A stretch of DNA of 64,000 nucleotides from CAJXYS01 sp913063035 (GCF_050586465.1 NZ_JBOCEG010000002.1:310001-374000), one strand, 5' to 3'; positions 50,345-58,821 are shown, counted from the first letter of the stretch. Made by a program: numbers and translations. The notes: generated by a model from the letters alone, not told the origin.

Positions 50345-51088
50345 TCAGGAGAGCGCCCGGACGATTTCCGCGAAATCCGCCGCCTTGAGAGAGGCGCCGC
50401 CGACGAGCCCGCCATCCACGTTGGAGACGGCGCCGATCTCGGCGGCGTTGCCCGGTTTCATCGACCCGCCATAGAGGATGCGGACCGAGCGGCCGACACC
50501 TTCGCCGAAGCGGCGTTCGAGCGCGGTGCGGATGAAATCATGCACCTCGCCGATATCGGTCAGCGTCGGCGTGCGGCCGGTGCCGATGGCCCAGACCGGT
50601 TCATAGGCAATGACGAGGTTCTCGCCGGTGGCCGCGTCGGGCACCGAGCCGGCAAGCTGACCGCCGACGATCTCCAGCGTGTTGAGCGCATCGCGCTCGG
50701 CTTCGGTTTCGCCGACGCAGACGATGGCGGTCAGCCCCGCGTCCCAGGCGGCCAGGGTCTGCGCGCGCACCGCGGCATCGGTCTCGGCATGGTCCTGGCG
50801 GCGTTCGGAATGGCCGACGATGACATGGGTGGCGCCGGCATCCACCAGCATCGCGGCCGAGACATCCCCGGTATGGGCGCCGTTCGCCGCGCTGTGGCAG
50901 GTCTGGCCGCCCACGGCGACCGGGCCGCCGTCGCAGCGGGCGGCCATGCGGTGCAGCAGCGTCGCGGGCGGGCAGATCACGATCTCGCAGCCGGGATCGG
51001 GCACGGCGTCGCCGAGCGCGTCGATCTCGTCCAGATCGGCGCTGGTGCCGTTCATCTTCCAGTTGCCGGCGGCCATCTTGCGGCGCAT
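50345..51088 (-). CDS. tpiA: triosephosphate isomerase
   Basis: 247 residues. Interconverts dihydroxyacetone phosphate and glyceraldehyde 3-phosphate in glycolysis and the reverse pathway. Catalytic residues are Lys11 (AAGNWKMNG), His93 (VIVGHSERR) and Glu163 (AYEPVWAIGTG), with the phosphate-binding GGSMKPGN later. ATG 51088 has GGGAGG five bases upstream. The next gene upstream (a HesB/IscA protein) is 79 bases away. Confidence 0.97.
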   Translation of the reverse strand: MRRKMAAGNWKMNGTSADLDEIDALGDAVPDPGCEIVICPPATLLHRMAARCDGGPVAVGGQTCHSAANGAHTGDVSAAMLVDAGATHVIVGHSERRQDHAETDAAVRAQTLAAWDAGLTAIVCVGETEAERDALNTLEIVGGQLAGSVPDAATGENLVIAYEPVWAIGTGRTPTLTDIGEVHDFIRTALERRFGEGVGRSVRILYGGSMKPGNAAEIGAVSNVDGGLVGGASLKAADFAEIVRALS

Positions 51089-51167
51089 CGCATCCTCCCG
51101 TTCCGTGCTGCGTCGTCCCGACCGATAGCGCAAACGGCCGGCCGGGAAAACGGGGCATTTCGGGGGA

Positions 51168-51539
51168 TCAGCCCTGCTGCGACAGTTCCTCGACGTCGCG
51201 GAACTTGATCGACTCGCCGCAGCCGCAGGCCTCGGAGACGTTGGGATTGTTGAAGCGGAACCCGGACTCCAGCAACCCGGTCTCGTAGTCGATCTCGGTG
51301 CCGAACAGGAACATCTGCGCCATCGGCGCGATCAGCACCCGCGCGCCGTCCTGTTCGACGACCTCGTCGTTGGCGTCGATCTCGTCGACGTAGTCCATGG
51401 TGTATTCCATGCCGGCGCAACCGCCCTTCTTGACGCCGATGCGCAGGCCTTTCTTGCCGGATTTCTCCATCAGACCGGTGATCTGGGAGACGGCGCGGTC
51501 GGTCAGGGTGACCGCCTGCTTGCCGGGGATGCCGAACAT
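51168..51539 (-). CDS. HesB/IscA-type Fe-S cluster assembly protein (SufA-like)
   Basis: 123 residues. A-type carrier or scaffold for Fe-S clusters. The three conserved cysteines are present: Cys41 in GGCAGMEY, and Cys105 and Cys107 in EACGCGES. ATG 51539 has AAAGGAG nearby. It is upstream of tpiA and next to a MIP18-type gene, so the two form a small Fe-S maturation group away from the main suf operon, which is not in this window. Confidence 0.93.
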   Translation of the reverse strand: MFGIPGKQAVTLTDRAVSQITGLMEKSGKKGLRIGVKKGGCAGMEYTMDYVDEIDANDEVVEQDGARVLIAPMAQMFLFGTEIDYETGLLESGFRFNNPNVSEACGCGESIKFRDVEELSQQG

Positions 51540-51611
51540 GGGATGCTCCTTTGTCGTCTGGAGCGAAGATAAGCGCCCGCGCGCCATGTCTCAAGGCCGG
51601 GGCGGCCCGGA

Positions 51612-51977
51612 TCACATGAAGCCGAGTTCCAGCCGTGCCTCGTCGGACATCATGTCCATGCCCCAGGGCGGGTCCCAGGTGATCTCGACATTCACGGTCT
51701 TGACCCCGGGCAGGGGTTCGATGGCCTCCGCCACCCAGCCCGGCATGTCCTGGGCCACCGGGCAGCCCGGCGCGGTCAGGGTCATGATGACCTCGATCTC
51801 GTTCTCGTCGCTGATTTCGATCGTGTAGATGAGACCGAGATCGTAGATGTTGACCGGGATTTCCGGGTCGAAGACAGACCGGCAGGCCGCGACGACATCC
51901 TCGTAGAGCGGATGATCGGTCGTCGAGGGCTTGATGAGCGGCGTGCCCTCGAGCATTTCGGAGGTTTCTGCGGACAT
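51612..51977 (-). CDS. MIP18/DUF59-family Fe-S assembly protein (SufT-like)
   Basis: 121 residues. Family signature: VFDPEIPVNIYDLGLIYTIEI (near residues 35-55), then TLTAPGCPVAQDMPGW with the conserved Cys. The C-terminal half ends in VEITWDPPWGMDMMSDEARLELGF, a very conserved block in this family. ATG 51977 has AGGAG upstream. Relatives act in Fe-S cluster delivery, which fits with the HesB-type neighbour. Confidence 0.92.
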   Translation of the reverse strand: MSAETSEMLEGTPLIKPSTTDHPLYEDVVAACRSVFDPEIPVNIYDLGLIYTIEISDENEIEVIMTLTAPGCPVAQDMPGWVAEAIEPLPGVKTVNVEITWDPPWGMDMMSDEARLELGFM

Positions 51978-52075
51978 GGCTCTCCTCGCATTTCCGAGCA
52001 AAGATATAAGGATTAGGAGAGGCCCCGTCCAGTGCGGGCTTCCCCTCGGCCCCGCGCTGGTCTAGGAGACCGGCC

Positions 52076-53206
52076 ATGACCGCGCGCTTCACCTTCGACC
52101 TGCAGGCCACCGACGGGGCGGCCCGGACCGGCGTGATCTCGACGCCGAGGGGCGAGATCCGCACCCCGGCCTTCATGCCGGTGGGCACGGCCGCCACGGT
52201 AAAGGCCATGCTGCCCGAGAACGTCCGCGCCACCGGGGCCGACATCCTGCTTGGCAACACATACCACCTGATGCTGCGCCCCACGGCAGAGCGGATCTCG
52301 CGGCTGGGCGGGTTGCACCGCTTCATGAACTGGGACCGGCCGATCCTGACCGACTCGGGCGGGTTCCAGGTGATGAGCCTGGCGGAGTTGCGCAAGCTGA
52401 CCGAGCAGGGCGTGCGCTTCAAGTCGCATATCGACGGCTCCACGCACGACCTGACGCCCGAGCGGTCGATGGAAATTCAGCGGCTTCTCGGCTCCGACAT
52501 CGTCATGTGTTTCGACGAATGCCCCGCGCTGCCGGCCGACCGCACCCGCATCGCCGAGTCGATGCAGCTGTCGATGCGCTGGGCGGCGCGCTCGCGCGAG
52601 GCCTTCGGGGACCGGCCCGGCCACGCGCTCTTCGGCATCCAGCAGGGCGGGCTTGAGCGCGATTTCCGCGAGGAAAGCGCCGCCGCGTTGACCGAGATCG
52701 GCTTCGACGGCTACGCGATCGGCGGGCTGGCCGTGGGCGAGGGGCAGGCGGCGATGTTCGGCGTGCTCGACCACGCGCCGGGCATGCTGCCGGCCGACAA
52801 ACCCCGCTACCTGATGGGGGTCGGCAAGCCCGACGACATCGTCGGCGCGGTGGCGCGCGGCGTGGACATGTTCGATTGCGTGCTGCCGTCGCGGTCGGGG
52901 CGGACGGGCCAGGCCTTTACCCGGCACGGCCAGGTCAACCTGAAGAACGCGCGCCACCAGGACGACCCGCGCCCGCTGGACGAGGCCTGCAGCTGCCCCG
53001 CCTGCCGCAACTACAGCCGCGCCTATCTGCATCATGTCTTCAAGGCCGGCGAGATCATCAGCGCGATGCTGCTGACCTGGCACAATCTGCATTACTACCA
53101 GGAGCTGATGCAGGGTCTGCGCGACGCCGTCGCGGCGGGCCGGCTGGCGGAGTTCCAGGCCGGCTTCCACGCCGCCCGGGCCGAGGGCGACATCCCGCCT
53201 CTCTGA
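52076..53206 (+). CDS. tgt: queuine tRNA-ribosyltransferase
   Basis: 376 residues, a TIM-barrel enzyme that exchanges guanine at position 34 of GUN-anticodon tRNAs for preQ1. Motifs include DSGGFQVMSL (Asp of general catalysis), GGLAVGEGQ, and FDCVLPSRSGRTGQ with the nucleophile Asp. The zinc site is CSCPACRNYSRAYLHHVF (three Cys and a His). AGGAGACCGGCC provides the ribosome site. The two tRNA-Asp (GTC) genes at 58 kb are substrates in principle. Confidence 0.97.
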   Translation: MTARFTFDLQATDGAARTGVISTPRGEIRTPAFMPVGTAATVKAMLPENVRATGADILLGNTYHLMLRPTAERISRLGGLHRFMNWDRPILTDSGGFQVMSLAELRKLTEQGVRFKSHIDGSTHDLTPERSMEIQRLLGSDIVMCFDECPALPADRTRIAESMQLSMRWAARSREAFGDRPGHALFGIQQGGLERDFREESAAALTEIGFDGYAIGGLAVGEGQAAMFGVLDHAPGMLPADKPRYLMGVGKPDDIVGAVARGVDMFDCVLPSRSGRTGQAFTRHGQVNLKNARHQDDPRPLDEACSCPACRNYSRAYLHHVFKAGEIISAMLLTWHNLHYYQELMQGLRDAVAAGRLAEFQAGFHAARAEGDIPPL

Positions 53207-53212
53207 GCGCGC

Positions 53213-54157
53213 TCAGGCGCCGCTGGGCCGGGCGGGCCCGGCCGGCGCGGGGCCGGCAGCGGTCTTTTCCAGGATACGCTTCACCTCGCGGTGGAACTGG
53301 CCGGTGACCGAGTGATCCCGGGTGCCGTTCAGCCGCGCCGCGATGCAGTCGGCCTGGTCGCCGATCATGTCGTCGAACCACATCATCAGGGCCATGCGCA
53401 GATGCATCTCGCTCCGGTCGAGGCCGATCATAACCTCGGTCCCGCCATCCGGCTTCCCGGACAGGGTGATGTCGTAGACCCCTTCGGAGAAGTCCGCGTT
53501 CGTGGCGCTGGCCTCGCAGACGAAATAGTAGCGGCAGTGCCAGGGGGCGTTCTTTTCGAAGAAGGTGATGGTCTGGCGCTCGTAATAGCCGTGACCGAGC
53601 GCGAACCGGGCGTGCACCGTGTCCGGTTCCTGCGGGTCGCGGTCGACGGATTCGAGCGTGCCGCTCCAGTGGCTGCGTTCGTGGCCGACATCCGGGACCA
53701 CGGTGCGCCAGACCTTTTCCGGGTCGGCCTTCACCGGGAAGGCGACACGCCCGTTGGACGCGAACCAGGCCGGGATCCGATCCGAGAAGCTGCCGTAGAG
53801 CCCGAGATGGATCGCGACATAAAGCAGGAAGAGCCCGATCGCGGCATAGCCGGTCTGCCACATCAGCGCGACCAGCGGGTCGGGCAGGACCAGCGTCAGC
53901 GCGGCCTGGATGAACGCCGCCAGGCCGATGCATTCGACCACCGGGCGCAGCGTCGGCGACGCGGCGACGATGAAGGCGTTGACCGAGGTGGTGAAGCCCA
54001 GGATCAGGGTGATCAGGGTCAGCCGTTCCAGCGGGCCGAGCCCTTCCAGGATCGACAGGCCGCCTGGCTGGGCGCGATCCGCGGTCAGAATCGCCAGCAC
54101 GAGCAGCGCCGACCCGAAGAGAATCCGACGTCTCTGCCTGTATACGCGCCTCAGCAT
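53213..54157 (-). CDS. membrane protein with C-terminal SRPBCC-like domain
   Basis: 314 residues. Four N-terminal membrane segments (about 10-26, 46-66, 73-92, 98-122) precede a soluble domain from about residue 136. The soluble part starts FPVKADPEKVWRTVVPDVGHE and contains long beta strands, as in SRPBCC/START-like ligand-binding domains (a polyketide cyclase-like fold). No family name is certain. ATG 54157 has AAGGAG upstream. It is convergent to tgt with six bases between stops. The longer open frame upstream of 54157 is not supported. Confidence 0.7.
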   Translation of the reverse strand: MLRRVYRQRRRILFGSALLVLAILTADRAQPGGLSILEGLGPLERLTLITLILGFTTSVNAFIVAASPTLRPVVECIGLAAFIQAALTLVLPDPLVALMWQTGYAAIGLFLLYVAIHLGLYGSFSDRIPAWFASNGRVAFPVKADPEKVWRTVVPDVGHERSHWSGTLESVDRDPQEPDTVHARFALGHGYYERQTITFFEKNAPWHCRYYFVCEASATNADFSEGVYDITLSGKPDGGTEVMIGLDRSEMHLRMALMMWFDDMIGDQADCIAARLNGTRDHSVTGQFHREVKRILEKTAAGPAPAGPARPSGA

Positions 54158-54344
54158 GTGCTGTCTCCTTGGTCCGTGATTTCGGCCGTCTGGTATGGGT
54201 CTCGCCCCTAACTGGCCCTTCTGTCTGACGAAATTTGGGCAGTATTGAGGAATTCGCGGCCCGGTCCCGCCGCGACGGGTGCCACCGCTTGCCTCCGGTG
54301 GGGTGGGCGGGCAAGATGCCTGGACCGAGTCAGACCGGTCCGGC

Positions 54345-54374
54345 TTGACGCCCCGTCGCGCCGGACCCACTTAT
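54345..54374 (+). promoter_or_regulatory. candidate promoter of lon
   Basis: TTGACG (54345-54350) and ACTTAT (54369-54374) are 18 bases apart, 75 bases before the lon ATG. The CTTG and CTTAT elements resemble heat-shock sigma-32-type promoters, and lon is heat-induced in many bacteria, but the resemblance is weak. Confidence 0.35.
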
Positions 54375-54449
54375 GGTCCATAACCGGAGGGGGCCGAGGC
54401 TGCTGGAGAAGCCGGGGCCGGCGTTCCCTGCCTAGACCAAGGAAACACC

Positions 54450-56858
54450 ATGCAAGAAACCATGAGCACCCATCCCGTCCTGCCGCTGCGCGACATCGTG
54501 GTCTTCCCCCACATGATCGTGCCGCTCTTCGTGGGGCGCGAGAAGTCGGTCAAGGCGCTGGAAGAGGTGATGAAGGATGACAAGCAGATCCTTCTGTCCA
54601 GCCAGATCGACCCCGCGGTCGACGATCCGGCCGAGGACGGGATCTACCGCGTCGGCGTGCTGGCGAACGTGCTGCAGCTGCTGAAACTGCCCGACGGCAC
54701 CGTCAAGGTCCTGGTCGAGGGCCGCGAGCGCGTCGAGATCACCGAGTTCGTCGAGAACCCCGAGTTCTTCGAGGCCAGCACCCGCCCGCTCGAGGAAGTG
54801 CAGGGCGACGAGGCCACCGTCGAGGCGCTGGTCCGCTCGGTCGCGACCGAGTTCGAACGCTATGCCAAGATGAAGAAGAACGTGCCCGAAGAGGCGCTGA
54901 CGGCGGTGTCCGAGACCCGCAACCCGGCAAAGATGGCCGACACCGTGTCGGGGCATCTGGGTGTCGAGGTCGACCAGAAGCAGGAGCTGCTGGAAACGCT
55001 CTCCGTCGCCGAGCGGCTGGAGAAGGTCTACGGGCTGATGCAGTCCGAGATGTCGGTCCTGCAGGTCGAGAAGAAGATCAAGAGCCGCGTCAAGAGCCAG
55101 ATGGAGCGCACCCAGCGCGAGTACTACCTGAATGAGCAGATGAAGGCCATTCAGAAGGAGCTGGGCGACGGCGAGGACGGCCAGAACGAGATCGACGAGC
55201 TTGAAGAGCGCATCAACGCGACCAAGCTCAGCAAGGAGGCCAAGGAAAAGGCCGAGGCGGAGCTGAAGAAGCTGCGCAACATGAGCCCGATGTCGGCCGA
55301 GGCCACCGTCGTGCGCAACTACCTAGACTGGATGCTGTCGATCCCGTGGGGCAAGAAATCCCGCGTGAAGAAGGATCTCGGCCGTGCCGAGGAGATCCTC
55401 GACAACGACCATTACGGCCTCGAGAAGGTCAAGGAACGCATCGTCGAGTATCTCGCGGTGCAGCAGCGCTCCAAGAAACTGAAGGGGCCGATCCTCTGCC
55501 TCGTCGGCCCGCCGGGCGTGGGCAAGACGTCGCTCGGCCAGTCGGTGGCGAAGGCCACGGGACGCGAGTTCATCCGCATCTCGCTGGGCGGCGTGCGTGA
55601 CGAGTCCGAGATCCGCGGCCACCGCCGGACCTATATCGGCTCGATGCCGGGCAAGATCATCCAGGCCATGAAGAAGGCCAAGACGACCAACCCGCTGATC
55701 CTGCTCGACGAGATCGACAAGATGGGCCAGGACTTCCGCGGTGACCCGGCCAGCGCCATGCTCGAGGTGCTCGACCCCGAGCAGAACGCGACCTTCGCCG
55801 ACCATTACCTGGAAGTGGAATACGACCTCTCCAACGTGATGTTCATCACGACGGCGAACTCCTACAACATGCCGGGGCCGCTCCTGGACCGGATGGAGAT
55901 CATCACGCTCGCCGGCTACACCGAGGACGAGAAGATCGAGATCGCCAAGCGCCACCTGGTGCCGAAGCAGCTGAAGGGGCACGGGCTCAAGAAGGACGAG
56001 TTCGAGCTTACCGACGCCGCGCTCAAGGAGGTGATCCGCACCTACACACGCGAGGCGGGCGTGCGGAACCTCGAGCGCGAGATCGCGAAACTCGCCCGGA
56101 AGGCCGTGACCGAGATCGTCCGCAAGCGCGCCGCGCAGGTCGTGGTCACGCCGGACAACCTCGAGGATTTCCTCGGGGTGAAGCGGTTCCGCTACGGCCT
56201 GGCCGAGAAGGAGGACCAGATCGGCGTCACCACCGGGCTCGCCTGGACGAGCGTGGGCGGCGACCTGCTGTCCATCGAGGCGCTGAAGCTGCCGGGCAAG
56301 GGCCGGATGAAGACCACCGGCAAGCTGGGCGACGTGATGAAGGAGTCGATCGACGCGGCGTCGAGCTTCGTGCGGTCGATGGCGCCCTCGATCGGGGTCA
56401 AGCCGCCGCTTTTCGAGACGATGGACATCCACGTCCACGTCCCGGAGGGCGCGACGCCCAAGGATGGCCCCTCGGCCGGGGTGGCGATGGTCACCTCGAT
56501 CGTGTCGGTGCTCACGCAGATCCCGGTCCGCAAGGACATCGCCATGACCGGCGAGGTCACGCTGCGCGGCAACGTGCTGGCCATCGGCGGGCTCAAGGAA
56601 AAGCTTCTCGCCGCCCTTCGCGGGGGAATCACCACGGTGCTGATCCCCGAGGAGAACGAGAAGGACCTGCGCGACATTCCCGACAACGTGAAAGAGGGGC
56701 TGACGATCATCCCGGTCTCGAACGTCCGCGAGGTCCTGGCGCATGCGCTGGTGCGCGAGCCCGAGCCGATCGAGTGGGACGAGGCCGCCGAGGAAGCCGC
56801 CGCGGCGCAGGCCCGGCTCGAGAAGGCCGGCGAGGCGCCGGGCGCGACAACGCACTAG
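54450..56858 (+). CDS. lon: endopeptidase Lon
   Basis: 802 residues, an ATP-dependent serine protease that degrades damaged and regulatory proteins in the cytoplasm. The N-terminal substrate domain is residues 1-200. The AAA module has Walker A GPPGVGKT (353-360) and Walker B LILLDEIDK. The protease domain has the Ser-Lys dyad Ser675 (PKDGPSAGVAM) and Lys718 (GGLKEKLL). Normal length. It is followed by a bidirectional terminator. A 5' leader of about 70 bases is possible from the candidate promoter. Confidence 0.98.
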   Translation: MQETMSTHPVLPLRDIVVFPHMIVPLFVGREKSVKALEEVMKDDKQILLSSQIDPAVDDPAEDGIYRVGVLANVLQLLKLPDGTVKVLVEGRERVEITEFVENPEFFEASTRPLEEVQGDEATVEALVRSVATEFERYAKMKKNVPEEALTAVSETRNPAKMADTVSGHLGVEVDQKQELLETLSVAERLEKVYGLMQSEMSVLQVEKKIKSRVKSQMERTQREYYLNEQMKAIQKELGDGEDGQNEIDELEERINATKLSKEAKEKAEAELKKLRNMSPMSAEATVVRNYLDWMLSIPWGKKSRVKKDLGRAEEILDNDHYGLEKVKERIVEYLAVQQRSKKLKGPILCLVGPPGVGKTSLGQSVAKATGREFIRISLGGVRDESEIRGHRRTYIGSMPGKIIQAMKKAKTTNPLILLDEIDKMGQDFRGDPASAMLEVLDPEQNATFADHYLEVEYDLSNVMFITTANSYNMPGPLLDRMEIITLAGYTEDEKIEIAKRHLVPKQLKGHGLKKDEFELTDAALKEVIRTYTREAGVRNLEREIAKLARKAVTEIVRKRAAQVVVTPDNLEDFLGVKRFRYGLAEKEDQIGVTTGLAWTSVGGDLLSIEALKLPGKGRMKTTGKLGDVMKESIDAASSFVRSMAPSIGVKPPLFETMDIHVHVPEGATPKDGPSAGVAMVTSIVSVLTQIPVRKDIAMTGEVTLRGNVLAIGGLKEKLLAALRGGITTVLIPEENEKDLRDIPDNVKEGLTIIPVSNVREVLAHALVREPEPIEWDEAAEEAAAAQARLEKAGEAPGATTH

Positions 56859-56887
56859 GCGCGCCGCGTCGCCCGGACAGGCAAGAA

Positions 56888-56919
56888 AAAGGGGCGCATC
56901 CCGCGGGATGCGCCCCTTT
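56888..56919. terminator. bidirectional terminator between lon and the opposing small gene
   Basis: A 14-bp perfect stem (AAAGGGGCGCATCC with GGATGCGCCCCTTT) and a 4-base CGCG loop. The plus strand continues TTTC after the stem and the minus strand reads TTTTT, so it can stop transcription from lon and from the gene at 56945-57136. Confidence 0.9.
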
Positions 56920-56944
56920 CATGTTCGCAAGAACCGTGTGCGGA

Positions 56945-57136
56945 TCAGTCGGCGCCGGCGATCGCCGCACCGATCAGGATGATGGCCAGCAGCGGAACCA
57001 GGATGCCGCCGTCGGACGTCGCGGTGTCCTCGACGATGACTTCCGGCTCCATCACGGGCTCGGCCATGTTGCCGGCGGTCGCTGCGGTGGCGGACAGGGC
57101 GAAGGCGCAAGCGCCGGCTGCGATCAGTTTCTTCAT
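56945..57136 (-). CDS. small exported membrane protein
   Basis: 63 residues. A signal peptide-like start (MKKLIAAGACAFALSATAATAG) is followed by an acidic linker (MAEPVMEPEVIVEDTATSDGG) and a C-terminal hydrophobic helix (ILVPLLAIILIGAAIAGAD). ATG 57136 has GGAAA upstream. The Glu/Val-rich linker and C-terminal helix look conserved in type, but I do not know a function. It shares a terminator with lon and has its own promoter region with a 12-bp palindrome. Confidence 0.7.
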   Translation of the reverse strand: MKKLIAAGACAFALSATAATAGNMAEPVMEPEVIVEDTATSDGGILVPLLAIILIGAAIAGAD

Positions 57137-57414
57137 GTCTATTTCCATCAATGGTTGGTGTATGCGCATACGGAGTGAGAATCGCGGGGCGTCCTTGCGG
57201 CGTCAACGTTTTTTTGGCGTTCTTTGACCGAGACGGCCCAAGCGCGCTCTTTTTGCAATGGTTCGGGGGGCGTGCCGGGCGGGCGGCGCGCCCGGCATGT
57301 GTCTGCCGCCGCGGCGCGGCCGCGAAGCCCCCCGTGGCGGCGCCCGGGTCTTTTCGATATGCTGACCCGCGGGCCGAAGGCCCAAGTTTAGAAAATGGGA
57401 GGACAGGAGAGCCA
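57137..57414. other. divergent intergenic region between the small exported protein and HU-like genes
   Basis: 278 bases without a supported gene. It contains a 12-bp palindrome, GTATGCGCATAC (57160-57171). A candidate minus-strand promoter, TTGACG-N17-GATTCT (57206-57178), lies upstream of that palindrome. A small hairpin GGGCC-GAA-GGCCC sits at 57371-57383, near the HU-like gene. Confidence 0.5.
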
Positions 57415-57900
57415 ATGGCCAGCCACGAAACGTCCGCTCCCGCGGACCCGACCGACAGCGGCGGCGCGGATGCGCCCGGGGACACGACCGTGACCCAGCT
57501 CGAGCCCGCGCGCGCGGCCTCGCGCACCGCGGCCGCGTCCCGTGCCCGTGCGGCCTCGCGCAAGGCCGCCGAGGCCGCGGCGAAAGGCAAGCGCGCCAAA
57601 ACGGCCACCGTCGCCCGGGCACAGGCACGCAAGACACTCGACCGGGACACGCTGCGCGCCGATGTCGCCGCGGCAACCGGGCTCGACCCGGCCGAGACCG
57701 CGCGCGTCGTCGATGCCACGCTCCGGGCCATGCATGACGCCATGGCCACGGGGCACGACCTCGATCTGCCGCCCTTCGGAAAACTGCGGATCGTGAAGAC
57801 CAAGCCGGGCGCCCGGGGCCCGGTCGTCGTCTGCCGCGTGAAGCTCGGCGCGGGCGGTGCGGCTTCGGGGCAGGACCCCCTTGCGAAGCCCGCGGAGTAG
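57415..57900 (+). CDS. HU-family DNA-binding protein with Ala-rich N-terminus
   Basis: 161 residues. Residues 1-72 are a low-complexity Ala/Arg/Lys region. Residues 74-145 resemble the HU/IHF fold (LDRDTLRADVAAATGLDPAETARVVDATL, then LPPFGKLRIV). The DNA-gripping beta-arm is shortened: the usual arm with its long GRNP-type turn is replaced by the short hairpin KTKPGARGPVVV. It may still bend DNA but differs from canonical HU. GGAG is close upstream of ATG 57415. Its 3' end overlaps the tRNA-Val(CAC) promoter. Confidence 0.8.
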   Translation: MASHETSAPADPTDSGGADAPGDTTVTQLEPARAASRTAAASRARAASRKAAEAAAKGKRAKTATVARAQARKTLDRDTLRADVAAATGLDPAETARVVDATLRAMHDAMATGHDLDLPPFGKLRIVKTKPGARGPVVVCRVKLGAGGAASGQDPLAKPAE

Positions 57901-57909
57901 CGATAAATA
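57881..57909 (+). promoter_or_regulatory. promoter of tRNA-Val(CAC)
   Basis: TTGCGA, a 17-base spacer and TAAATA; the -35 and most of the spacer are inside the HU-like coding region. The -10 ends 10 bases before the mature tRNA start. Confidence 0.6.
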
Positions 57910-57919
57910 CCGCCGGCAT

Positions 57920-57994
57920 GGGTGATTAGCTCAGTGGTAGAGCGCTTCGTTCACATCGAAGATGTCGGGAGTTCGAATCTCTCATCACCCACCA
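57920..57994 (+). tRNA. tRNA-Val (anticodon CAC)
   Basis: 75 bases with encoded CCA. The acceptor stem GGGTGAT pairs with ATCACCC. The anticodon loop TTCACAT lies between CTTCG and CGAAG, giving anticodon CAC. The T-loop GTTCGAATC is normal and the D-loop is short. Confidence 0.95.
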
Positions 57995-58040
57995 TTTCCC
58001 GCCGATCCGACCGGAACCGCCGCATCCTGCGCGATCCGTC

Positions 58041-58070
58041 TTGCCGGCCGGGTCCCGGCTGGGATAGAAC
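58041..58070 (+). promoter_or_regulatory. candidate promoter of tRNA-Val(TAC)
   Basis: TTGCCG, an 18-base spacer and TAGAAC, ending 10 bases before the mature tRNA. The TAGAAC hexamer recurs in the tRNA-Asp promoter. Confidence 0.55.
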
Positions 58071-58080
58071 CCGGCCCGGA

Positions 58081-58156
<76 letters not shown>

Positions 58157-58221
58157 GCGCCCCTCGTGCGGGCCCTGTTCCGGGCGGGTGGAAAGGGCGC
58201 CGAAAAAGGCGTTCTTCGCGC

Positions 58222-58250
58222 TTGACGCAGACCGCGGGTCGACATAGAAC
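58222..58250 (+). promoter_or_regulatory. promoter of the tRNA-Asp genes
   Basis: TTGACG, a 17-base spacer and TAGAAC, ending 34 bases before the first tRNA-Asp. This is the best -35 in the cluster. No promoter lies between the two tRNA-Asp genes, so both are probably one transcript. Confidence 0.6.
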
Positions 58251-58284
58251 GCACTCCACGTTGGGCACCGCCCGATGGCAGTCT

Positions 58285-58361
58285 GCGGTTGTAGCTCAGT
58301 TGGTTAGAGTGCCGGCCTGTCACGCCGGAGGTCGCGGGTTCGAGCCCCGTCAACCGCGCCA
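58285..58361 (+). tRNA. tRNA-Asp (anticodon GTC), copy 1
   Basis: 77 bases with encoded CCA. The acceptor GCGGTTG pairs with CAACCGC; discriminator G; anticodon loop CTGTCAC gives GTC. A substrate type for queuosine modification by Tgt. Confidence 0.95.
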
Positions 58362-58387
58362 CTGCCCGAGGAACGTCCCGCCGATAC

Positions 58388-58464
58388 GCGGTTGTAGCTC
58401 AGTTGGTTAGAGTGCCGGCCTGTCACGCCGGAGGTCGCGGGTTCGAGCCCCGTCAACCGCGCCA
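58388..58464 (+). tRNA. tRNA-Asp (anticodon GTC), copy 2
   Basis: Identical in sequence to copy 1 as far as I can compare, 26 bases downstream. Its CCA ends on the base before the run of N, so the 3' flank is unknown. Confidence 0.93.
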
Positions 58465-58564
58465 NNNNNNNNNNNNNNNNNNNNNNNNNNNNNNNNNNNN
58501 NNNNNNNNNNNNNNNNNNNNNNNNNNNNNNNNNNNNNNNNNNNNNNNNNNNNNNNNNNNNNNNN
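58465..58564. other. assembly gap (100 N)
   Basis: Exactly 100 unknown bases, the usual placeholder for a gap of unknown size. It starts directly after the second tRNA-Asp CCA, where near-identical repeats could break an assembly. Apparent open frames across it are not real. Confidence 0.97.
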
Positions 58565-58587
58565 CCTTTCCCAGCCCCCCGGAGCCG

Positions 58588-58821
58588 ATGCAGATCCTCG
58601 ACCGGATATCGCTGACCGTGGCGCTGGTGATGGCGCTGACGCTCGGGCTGGCACCCTTCACGCCGGAGCCGCATGTCTGGGAAAAGCTCAAGATGCTGGC
58701 CGCGGGCAACTTGTCCCGCCCCATCGATATCTTCGATCTCGCGCTCCATGGCGTGCCGTGGCTCTTGCTGGCGGCCAAGCTGCTGCGCCTCGTCAGCCTG
58801 AAAGCGCGGTCTCGATCCTGA
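58588..58821 (+). CDS. small membrane protein of unknown function
   Basis: 77 residues with two predicted membrane segments (ISLTVALVMALTLGLAP and FDLALHGVPWLLLAAKLL) and a connecting LRPID-type loop (NLSRPIDIF). It resembles a small protein often named RND transporter in databases, a name not supported by its size. GGAG lies close upstream of the ATG. Its 3' end overlaps the opposing OsmC-fusion gene by 29 bases. The gap 23 bases upstream prevents any promoter analysis. Confidence 0.6.
   Translation: MQILDRISLTVALVMALTLGLAPFTPEPHVWEKLKMLAAGNLSRPIDIFDLALHGVPWLLLAAKLLRLVSLKARSRS

Noticed and set aside
58588..58821. RND transporter
   Set aside because: The database-style name does not suit a 77-residue two-helix protein.
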